From Pithys albifrons albifrons (lineage: Eukaryota; Chordata; Aves; Passeriformes; Thamnophilidae), in assembly GCF_047495875.1 (NCBI RefSeq), contig NC_092463.1:1869057-1933056 (forward strand): DNA of 64,000 bases. Reading direction: 5' to 3'. The translations under genes and the position numbers were made by a program. Under the pieces are notes generated by a model. That model saw only the letters and a list, made by a program, of their open reading frames with translations, searched no databases and was not told where the DNA came from. Below are positions 35,201-64,000 of the stretch, piece by piece. Position 1 is the stretch's first letter. Every line of letters starts with the position of its first letter.

Positions 35201-38200
35201 CATTTATAACAACAGATGGGGCAGGATTTCTGCACAGACCTTGGTTTCCTTTCAGGCTGATATTTTTTGGAGGTTATGGCTATTTTCCTGAAGGGAAACA
35301 ACGGGGAACGTTTGAATTCGATGAAACCTCTTTTTGGGTGAGTAACCCTGGAAGTCACTTCTGTTTCAGCTTTATTGTTTAATCAGTGCTTATTAAAACT
35401 TGTTGCTTATTTATGACTTTTAAAGAATTCAGGTCTTCCTAGAGGGTGGAACGACCACGTGCACATTCTGGACCTTGAAACTTTCACTTGGAGCCAGCCT
35501 ATAACTACGGTAATTATTGTCAGTTAATTAAGTTACAGCTCACTAATGTTACATAGTAGTGCTCTTGGAGCCATTTAAACCACTCCTTTACATAGATCCA
35601 CTCTCCAAAACCAGGAGATTTGCCTTTTGTTTTGATCTGTCTGTATCTTTTATTCCCTGTGACTTGTTTTCTTTCACGCCTCAGTGCCTTGTGCTCAGGG
35701 GGAGCTCAGAGGGTGAAATTGTGCTTTGCTCTCACCCTCCCTGCCACGTGGGGCTTTGGGACTTGTCAGGAGAGAATTAAACCCTCCTGGTTGCAAACAC
35801 ACACTTTGGAAGTGTCCCAGAGGTGTTGAGGAACAGGGGAAAGGGGTGATACTGAGTAGGAGGAAGTGAAATTACAGACGAGTCACTCTGGATTGCCCAA
35901 GAGTTGCTTTGTCTTGCTGCACACAGGGCTCAGGGATTTCAGAAACTAAAGAAAAATAATGTTTAATAGGATCAGAGAATCCCAGAATGGTTTGGGCTGG
36001 AAGGGACCTGAAAGCGCATCCAGTTCCAATGGCAGGGACACCTTCCAGTGGACCAGGTGGCTCCAAGCCCTGTCCAGCCTGGCCTGGGACACTTATTGAT
36101 TTATGCTTATAATGACTTATTATATCACTGGCTCATTTAGTCTGTCTTTTGTGGCTAAAAGCAAAATTTGTACACTTCAAGAAGGCAAGAAAAAAACCAT
36201 TTTTAATAAGTTTTTTGCTTTTCCATCCATCCAAAAAGCAAGTCTGCACACAGGATGACTTCCTGCTGGTTTTTTCCCCCCTGTTCCTTGTTGGCCCTAA
36301 AGTTGAGTTTCTCTGAGCCTTCTGATGCTGAGAAAAGGCTGAAATTAATGCTGCTAAAAGTTTTGTCTTTTAGCAGAGGGTATTTATTCACTGCACAGGG
36401 GAAGTGAAGCAGTGGGTACTGCCCAAAGTTCACTTCCAACTTTTGGTAGGAATTTGGGGGGTTTTATGCAGTGTTAGGATGGCGTGACAACATTTACATG
36501 CACATAACAGGTGGGGTTGAGGCAGAGTGAGAGGAGGAGTCTTGCTGGAATCTTCTTTTAGGGGATGTATCTTGGGGTCGTTGTGGTGTCTTCGGCCTCT
36601 CTGAGGGTCTTTCTTACTCAACTTTCCAGCTTTCTTTGTTCTCTTGACTCATGGTGCTTGACAGGGAGTTTTCTGATTCATGTTCTCTTTAAGTGAACAT
36701 CTTTTCACTCTGTGACTAAAAGGATGTTTTAAGTACATTCTTGACATCCATTTCCAGGATAGAACAATTTATCTGGTATTTCCATAGTGCTGCTGGTACA
36801 AGGCAGGTGGAACGTGAGTTCCAGTTTCTCAGTTAACTCTTTAAAGCCCAGTGCCTGTTCCACTTGCCCCTCCTGACTGGGCTGTTTCTGTGCCAGGGCA
36901 AGACGCCGTCGCCGCGCGCCGCCCACGCCTGTGCCACGGTGGGGAACAGGGGCTTTGTCTTCGGGGGCAGATACAGGGTAAGCCCAGCCCAGTTCAACCA
37001 GGGACTGCTCAAACCCCAGCACAGGCTCTGACCCACCCCCTGCTCTGTTGCAGGACTCCAGAATGAACGACTTTTACTACCTGGACCTGGACACGTGGGA
37101 GTGGAACGAAATGTGGGTACTGAAACCTGACCCGCTGAGGTTCTTTGGTGTGTCTAAAGAAGTGAAACTTGTGGGTGTCTGTGCAGGGAGGAGCTGAGTC
37201 CTGCAGATCCCTGAGAAATAACCAGAGCAGGAAAGAGCAGGGGGATTTGCTTGTCCCTCCTGTGTAACTGGGGGTGTTTTCGTTGCCATCCAGACTCACA
37301 CAGGGCTCCTGCCCCGTCGGCCGGTCCTGGCATTCCTTAACGCCGATCTCCTCGGATCACCTCTTCCTCTTTGGAGGATTCACCACTGACAAGCAGCCAC
37401 TGAGTAAGTCATTCCAGAGGGATTTGGTGGTGTCTTTGTGCTCTTGAACAGCTGTGCACAGGAGCTTCAATTATTGCTTAAATTCCTTCTAAATTCCTCC
37501 CATGCACTTGGGATCCAGCTCTTCATGGCTGATTCCACGGAGCAGGAGCGTGGAATGTGTGGAGACACAATTATTTGCAGCAATTCATCTGCTCTAAAAA
37601 CATTTCTAATGCAAATTGCAGTTATTAAGAGCTTCACAGTTCTCCATCTTCACTCCCAAACACCTCTGTTACATTGAACACCTGCTGTCAAACAGGAGCC
37701 AAAGTTTTAGAAGGTTTTTCCTAAAATACTTGGTTTATTTAAGAACAGAAATGGGCTGTGCTACAGCAGAGAAACATGTTCATTGCAGCAAACATGCCAG
37801 AACTAACAGAATCCTGCTTGTATCTGGGGTTTGGCTTGTCTGCAGGTGATGCCTGGATTTATTGTATCAGCAAGAACGAGTGGGTACAGTTTGAGCACAA
37901 CTATCCAGACAAACCAAGGTATGGCAGACAATTTCCCTGGTTATCAAAGCAGTGTGGGAGCTCTGAGTGGTGGCTGGCAGAGAGAGGACACACCTTCAGC
38001 CTCACAGCTCTCATTTTCCATGTGTCCCAGAGCTGCAGGGGTGTTGTGGCCCCAGAATTCCAGTGAGCCCCACGTGGGGCAGGTGCTGGAGGCATCCTGT
38101 GGCTCAGGGTGTGTGAAACAGCAGCAATCACAGTATTTGGGGGTTGATCTTGGGATTTAGGGTTTGGTTTGGCTGCAGAGGGCCCTGAGCTGGGACTGGA

Positions 38201-39881
38201 ACCTGTGTGTCCCTGCTGTCCCAGCACAGGCTGCTGTCCCCAAGCTGGTGGCTCATCCCATACACACCCACTTTGGTTTTGGCTTCCTGAAGAGCAAATA
38301 AGGAGTTGCTGACCTGCAATTTAAGCACCAAAGCCCCTGTGATACACACGTGTGGCATGGAAAACACAGGTCATGCAGTTCCTGGGATCCATCTAGTTTG
38401 GGAAGTGATCTGATCCAGGTTCATGATGCTTCCTGGTGTTCTCCCCTTTGGCCTGGCCCTGGGGATGAGGAGGGATCTTCCCTGGGCAGTGCCAGGGCAG
38501 TGCCTGGTTTGGGGCTCATGCAGTGCCCTCTGTTTGCAGGCTGTGGCACACGGCCTGTGCCAGCGAGGAGGGAGAGGTGATCGTCTTCGGGGGCTGTGCC
38601 AACAACCTGCTCGCCCACTCCAAGGCTGTAAGTTGGCTCAGTGTTCCCTCCCAGCTCTCTCCACCAGGCTGAGGGGTTGGGGCTGGCACTGGGGGCTCGT
38701 GGGGGCCACAGAGGTGCATTAACAAAGCCTGAGGGGGAAATGGTTTGCTCCTGTCCAGAGGCCTCTCAGTGCAGGTGCCTGCACGTGGAACCCTCAGGGC
38801 TTCCACTGGTGGGAGGTGCCCCTGCCCATGGCAGGGGGTTGGAATGAGCTGGGCCTGAAGGTCCCTCCCAACCCAAACCATTCCATGTTTCCATGATCTG
38901 TTGTGTGAGCCTGGGCTGCTTTGGCTCCTGCTGGAACAGCGTGAACTCACACTCTCTTGTGCCCTCCCAGGCTCACAGTAATGAAATCCTTGTGTTTTCC
39001 CTACAACCAAGATCTCTTGTAAGGTAAGGAATGAGATTTCAGCATCAAACTGGTGAGTCCCAGCAGAGATGTCAGGAAGGAATTGGTGTCTGGGAGGGTG
39101 GGCAGGCCCTGGCACAGGTGCCCAGAGAAGCTGTGGCTGCCCCATCCCTGGGAGTGTCCCAGGCCAGGCTGGACAGGGCTTGGAGCACCCTGGGCTGGTG
39201 GGAGGTGTCCCTGCCCATGGCAGGGGTGGCACTGGGTGGGCTCTGATGTGTCTGCAACCCAGTCATGATGCTGCTCCAGGGCTGGAGCCAGGCTGAGAGC
39301 TGGGGGGCTCACCTGGAGAGGAGAAGGCTCCAGGGACACCTGAGAGCCCCTGGCAGGGCCTGAAGGGGCTCCAGGAGAGTTGGAGAGGGACTGGGGACAA
39401 GGGATGGAGGGACAGGACACAGGGAATGGCTTCCCACTGCCAGAGGGCAGGGCTGGGTGGGATATTGGGAAGGAACTGCTGGCTGGGAGGGTGGGCTTTA
39501 ATGTCCCTCTCAACCCAGACCATGTAATTGTAGAAGTGGTACAGGACTACCACCAGCCCCATTTATATTCCTAAAATGGTGGGAAATGTTCCTTCTCCAA
39601 GGAATGCTGCCAGAGCAGCAGGCAGGTGTGAGGATGGAGCAGGACTCCTGTCAGCACGTCTGGCACTGCTGATGAGAAGGAGCCCTCACTCAGAGCTCCA
39701 AGGAATGAGTTTCCCCTGCAGCCCTTCCCTGCTAACAGCCTCCCTCTCCCCTGCCAGGCTGTGCCTCGAGGCTGTGATCTGCTTCAAGGAGATGCTGGCC
39801 AGTTCCTGGAACTGCCTCCCCAAGCACCTGCTGCACAGCGTCAACCAGCGCTTCGGGAGCAACAACACCTCTGGCTCCTGA
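29268..39881 (+). CDS. KLHDC2: KLHDC2, kelch domain-containing protein 2 (13 coding exons)
   Basis: Coding exons: 29268-29432, 31841-31920, 32775-32892, 33834-33949, 35256-35337, 35426-35509, 36897-36977, 37054-37112, 37294-37403, 37846-37918, 38540-38627, 38971-39023, 39758-39881. They total 1,233 bp, 410 aa plus stop, with all phases closing at GT-AG introns. The ATG has G at -3 and +4. The acidic N-terminus is followed by a six-blade kelch propeller (WGGY, FGGH, FGGYG, FGGR, FGGF, FGGC) and a BC box (SLVRLCLEAV). Known role: CUL2-Elongin B/C receptor that binds C-terminal Gly-Gly degrons. Residues R240, R245, S273 and W274 match the human pocket residues R236, R241, S269 and W270. The C-terminus ends NNTSGS; this tail is known to act as a pseudo-degron that holds the enzyme in a self-inhibited assembly. 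The exon plan matches KLHDC1, which supports a tandem duplication. Confidence 0.97.
29595..30302. mobile_element. 708 bp insertion with terminal inverted repeats
   Basis: The insertion splits a CR1-associated palindrome. Its ends are GATTTAAGGGCT and AGCCCTTAAATC, a perfect 12 bp inverted repeat, and CACAGAGTG flanks it on both sides (29586-29594, 30303-30311). The duplication could also be read as 7-8 bp because the ends are ambiguous. Inside are CCAAT motifs (about 29932 and 29975), GGATATAAAAGG (about 30003) and GAATAAACTC (about 30114), an arrangement like an LTR promoter plus poly(A) signal. I do not recognise the family; no transposase frame is present. Confidence 0.7.
30309..31335 (-). 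mobile_element. CR1 LINE fragments (nested), KLHDC2 intron 1
   Basis: This is the longest CR1 sequence in the window. It has the right arm of the split palindrome, a tail plus reverse-transcriptase C-terminal region (about 30375-30820), a nested second tail with its own palindrome (30830-30960), then further upstream CR1 ORF sequence to about 31335. The orientation is antisense to KLHDC2. Confidence 0.85.
33132..33192 (-). mobile_element. short CR1 tail
   Basis: Complement of a CR1 tail: AATCATAAAGGTTGGAAAAG, then ATCATCAAGTCCAA. Confidence 0.65.
34170..34556 (+). mobile_element. CR1 LINE 3' fragment
   Basis: Sense-orientation CR1: GACACAGGGAATGGCTTCCC through GTCCCTGCCCATGGCAGG, ending CCAACCCAAACCATGG. 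The 3' end is at the right. Located in KLHDC2 intron 4. Confidence 0.85.
34640..34700 (+). mobile_element. short CR1 tail
   Basis: GGGTCCCTTCCAGCTCAGGATATTCTG followed by TGTTTCCATGACC is a diverged CR1 3' end. Confidence 0.55.
35969..36092 (-). mobile_element. CR1 LINE 3' fragment
   Basis: Complement of the CR1 tail: AGAATCCCAGAATGG, then TTTGGGCTGGAAGGGACC, in KLHDC2 intron 6. Confidence 0.8.
36093..36896. other. remainder of KLHDC2 intron 6
   Basis: About 0.8 kb without a recognised gene or repeat family. The acceptor CTGTGCCAG leads into exon 7. Confidence 0.5.
38800..38902 (+). mobile_element. CR1 LINE 3' fragment
   Basis: GTGGGAGGTGCCCCTGCCC through CCCAACCCAAACCATTCC and TGTTTCCATGATC, a sense CR1 tail in KLHDC2 intron 11. 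Confidence 0.8.
39065..39530 (+). mobile_element. two adjacent CR1 LINE fragments
   Basis: Two sense fragments (about 39065-39270 and 39280-39530) lie in the last intron of KLHDC2. Both hold the AAGGAA(T/C)TG, GGGAGGGTGGGC and GTCCCTCTCAACCCA type blocks of the CR1 3' end. Confidence 0.8.
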
Positions 39882-40028
39882 GCCCCGGGCAGCGCGGGGC
39901 GGGTCCAGCGCGGCACACGCCGAAGGTGTGTGGGTTAAACCTCTGTGTCGTCCTAGGTAGTCGCTTCTCGCCTTTACGTTGCATGTGAATGGCCTAGAGA
40001 GAACCTATTTTTGTGTCCAGATGTTTGC

Positions 40029-40034
40029 AATAAA
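40029..40034 (+). terminator. proximal poly(A) signal of KLHDC2
   Basis: AATAAA 148 bp after the stop codon. A second candidate, ATTAAA, stands at 40649-40654. TTTAAT at 40039-40044 is ATTAAA on the other strand and could serve the convergent NEMF gene. Confidence 0.65.
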
Positions 40035-41163
40035 TGTATTTAATGCAAGTGGAGAAGTAGCCTGAGTTTGAGCTGGAACTGGTGCTGGGGCTGTGCACCC
40101 TGGGCAGGTGTGAGGGCACCCCCAGCCCACAGAGACGTGTTGGGAGGCCCCAGTCTGGGACTTGGGGACAGTGGTGGCTGTGCAGGGCCTGCTGAGCACA
40201 CCCCAGCCAGGAGTGTGGCTTTAGTCCAGGCTGCAGGTCCCGTTGTTGGGCACAGCTTAACCTTTTGCCACAAAAGCTTAAGGTCAGAGGAGCAGGATCT
40301 GGGAACTGTCCGTTGTCCATCGATCAACTGTTGTAAACCTTGAGATGTTAAAGCACCACCACTCTCTGCTTGGCTGTAGTTTGGTTTTTTTGGAACTCTT
40401 TTATGTTGTGGAACTTCAATTGTGAACCGTAGGTAGCAGATATTCTGCCCTGGGAGTGTAACTGAAGTGCTGGAGCCTGTTCCCAGCTCTGTCCGTGCCT
40501 GGGGAGCTGCCCTGGCTGAGGGGCACGGAAGGGGCAGGGCTGCCCTGGCTGTCCCAGCTCCTGTCCAGGGGCACAGCGGGGACAGGAACAGGCTCTGCTG
40601 CTGTGGGGAGGGAGGAATCATGTTTTAAGTTGTCTTCAAAAAAAAACAATTAAAAACTTGGACTTGTAGAACAATTCCTGTGCTGTAATTCCTGACAGAG
40701 CCCTGGGGTTCATCCTGACTCCCAGCCCTCAGGAGAACAGTCCTGGTGGGAGCAGAGGGTGGGACTGGGCCTGCACCTTCCCTCTCTCCCCAGCCACGGG
40801 AGGGCTAGGGGGAAATACAATTCTGCCTTCCCAAAGGAGGCATTTTGCACTGGAAGTGCCCTCCTGGAATCTCCAGCCCCTGGCAGGGGCTGGACACCCT
40901 GGAGTTGTGCAGCCCCACCTGCCAGAGCATTTGCCCAGTGGTGAGGAATGAGAGAACCACATGGCAGGACATTCCTGACCAACTGCCAGCAATTTACTTC
41001 CATGTTTATCTGCTGTTGGTATCAGGGTCCATCTAAGCCACGCTGGCTCCCTGGCCCATGGAAACAATCCAGTCCCAGTGGCACCAGGGGTGGGTCTGTG
41101 TCCGTCTGTCCCAGCTCCAGGTGCTGCTGCACCAGTTTGGGGGTGAGAACCCCCAGCATGGAA

Positions 41164-61934
<20,771 letters not shown>

Positions 61935-62074
61935 CTGCGGGACAAAGGGGGCCGGGACTGAGCCGGGAAGTGCCAACAGCCCGGCCCGGGGGCAGCACCG
62001 CCCGCCCGGCCTGGGGCGGGGAAAGGGAGAGGAGAAACCGGGAACTCAGCACAGGGTGACACTTCAACTAACTG

Positions 62075-62975
62075 TGTGTGTTTATGCAGAAAAAATGAAA
62101 GGAAAGTACAATATAACACACACAGAGAAAAGGGGAGAAAGGAAAAAAACTGAAACTCAAAAGAGCTTTAAACTCTAACTATATATATTTATACAGAAAG
62201 GAGAAAATTAAAAGGAAACTACAATATAACACACACTGAGAAAAAGGGAGAAAGAAAAAAAAGCCTGGGAACTCAAAACAGGTTTAAAATTTATATATAT
62301 TTATACAGAAAAAAGGAAAGTACAATAGAACACACACTAAGAAAAGGGGAGAAAGGAAAAAAAACTGAAACTCAAAAGAGCTTTAAACTCTAACTATATA
62401 TATTTATACAGAAAGGAGAAAATTAAAAGGAAACTACAATAGAACACACACTGAGAAAAAGGGTGAAAGGAAAAAAAACCTGGGAACTCAAAACAGGTTT
62501 AAAATTTATATATATTTATACAGAAAAGAGAAAAGGAAACTACAATATAACACACACTGAGAAAAAGGAAGAAAGGAAAAAAAGCTGGAAACTCAAAACA
62601 GGTTTAAACTTAAATATCTATTTATGCAGAAAAATTAAAAGGAAAGTACAATATAACACACACTGAGAAAAAGGGTGAAAGGAAAAAAACTGGAACTCAA
62701 AACAGGTTTAAACTCAAACTAAATATATATATTTATATAGGAAAGAGTAAATTAAAAGGAAACTACAATATATCACACACTGAGAAAAAGGGAGAGAGAA
62801 AAAAAACTGGAAACTCAAAACAGGTTTAAACTTTAACTACATATATTTATACTGAAAAGAGAAAATTGAAAAGAAACTACAATAGAACACACACTTAGAA
62901 AAGGGGAGAAAGGAAAAAAATCTGGAAACTCAAAATAGATTTAACTTAAACTTTAGCTATATATATTTATAGCTA
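62075..62975. repeat. 110 bp A-rich tandem repeat, about eight copies
   Basis: Units of 101-117 bp with AACACACACTGAGAAAAAGG, GGAAAAAAA, CTCAAAACAGGTTTAAA, TATATATTTATACAG and AGGAAACTACAATA blocks. They lie in the NEMF intron upstream (transcript sense) of the 61726-61934 exon. Confidence 0.93.
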
Positions 62976-62994
62976 AATCCAAGAGTTAAGTGAT

Positions 62995-63400
62995 TCTGTG
63001 GGAAAATGGCCAACTTGTCTCCTGCAGAGACATCCCTGGGAGTGTCCAAGGCCAGGCTGGATGGGATTGGAGCAACCTGGGATGGTGGGAGGTGTCTCTG
63101 CCCATGGAATGAGATGGACTGGAGGGTTCCTTCCAACCCAAACCAATCTGGGATTCATAGAATCAGTTGGGTTGGAAGAGACCTCTGAGATCATCAAGTC
63201 CAACCCTTGATCCAACCCTACTGTGATCACCAGCCCAGGGCACAGAGTGATCACAGTGGGGTTGGATCAAGATGTGGATTCTCACTCAGTGCCACATTCA
63301 CAGAATCACAGAATGGATTGGGTTGATTATCAGATCATGGAACTCAGTGCCACGTCCAGTCTCATCTTAAAAACCTCCATGGTTGGAGAATCCACCACAT
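62995..63400. mobile_element. CR1 tails in opposite orientations
   Basis: A sense tail (about 62995-63155, ending CCAACCCAAACCAATCTGGG) meets antisense tails (about 63158-63400). The latter hold a partly deleted version of the palindrome (63206-63268). Confidence 0.8.
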
Positions 63401-64000
63401 TCCATCATCAGTTGAGGGTCCCTTCCCACCCAAACCAGTCTGGGATTCCAGGATCAGTTGAGGGTCCCTTACCACCCAAACCAGCCTGGAATTCCATCAT
63501 CAGTTGAGGGTCCCTTACCACCCAAACCAGCCTGGAATTCCATCATCAGTTGAGGGTCCCTTACCACCCAAACCAGTCTGGGATTCCATCATCAGTTGAG
63601 GGTCCCTTACCACCCAAACCAGTCCGGGATTCCATCATCAGTTGAGGGTCCTTTCCCACCCAAACCAGTCTGGGATTCCATCATCAGTTGAGGGTCCCTT
63701 CCCACCCAAACCAGTCTGGGATTCCATCATCAGTTGAGGGTCCCTTCCAACACAAACCAGTCTGGGATTCCATCATCAGTTGAGGGTCCCTTCCCACCCA
63801 AACCAGTCTGGGATTCCATCATCAGCTGAGGGTCCCTTCCAACCCAAACCAGTCTGGGATTCCATCATCAGTTGAGGGTCCCTTCCAACCCAAACCAGCC
63901 TGGGATTCCATCATCAGTTGAGGGTCCCTTCCAACCCAAACCAGTCTGGGATTCCATCATCAGTTGAGGGTCCCTTCCCACCCAAACCAGTCTGGGATTC
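63395..64000. repeat. 46 bp satellite-like array, runs off the window
   Basis: About 13 copies of ATCATCAGTTGAGGGTCCCT, TCCCACCCAAACCAGTCTGG, GATTCC. The unit resembles a CR1 3' tail (GGGTCCCTTCCAACCCAAAC). It continues past the right edge. Confidence 0.93.

Noticed and set aside
38516..39232. 238-codon minus-strand frame across KLHDC2 exons 11-12
   Set aside because: Antisense of exon 11 and CR1 tails; no recognisable domain.

Overview
The window is vertebrate nuclear DNA, most likely from a songbird (passerine). The evidence is many CR1 LINE tails, which are typical of bird genomes, intron-split genes, GC-rich minisatellite arrays around promoters, and the vertebrate gene order KLHDC1 > KLHDC2 > < NEMF. 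Species cannot be fixed from the sequence alone.

Layout: (1) 0.5-2.0 kb, CpG-rich promoter and first exon of KLHDC1, with a 0.9 kb GC-rich minisatellite directly upstream. (2) 1.6-24.0 kb, KLHDC1 on the + strand, 13 coding exons, 404 codons, all splice phases closing. Its introns hold several tandem arrays, including a 1.57 kb C/T-rich array at 4.68-6.25 kb. (3) 24.8-29.2 kb, intergenic stretch almost wholly made of unrelated tandem arrays. (4) 29.27-39.88 kb, KLHDC2 on the + strand, 13 coding exons, 410 codons, with the same exon plan as KLHDC1. (5) 41.16-61.93 kb, the last 21 coding exons (755 codons plus stop) of NEMF on the - strand; its 5' half lies beyond the right edge. (6) 49.35-58.20 kb, a full-length endogenous retrovirus of gammaretrovirus-like type inside one NEMF intron, on the + strand and so antisense to the host gene. 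(7) 62.1-64.0 kb, two more tandem arrays in a NEMF intron.

KLHDC1 and KLHDC2 are tandem paralogues encoding kelch-propeller substrate receptors of Elongin B/C-cullin ubiquitin ligases that read protein C-termini. NEMF is the ribosome-quality-control factor that binds stalled 60S subunits and extends nascent chains at the C-terminus. All three therefore act in quality control of protein C-termini, though shared regulation is not shown by the sequence.

The most unusual content is the retrovirus. Its two 545 bp LTRs look identical, it has a 4 bp target duplication, and gag and pol are intact and separated by a single in-frame TGA. A pseudoknot can be drawn just after that TGA. It also has two cysteine-rich reading frames that are not standard gammaretroviral genes: one in the leader and one between pol and the env remnant. 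Env itself is reduced to a short tail.
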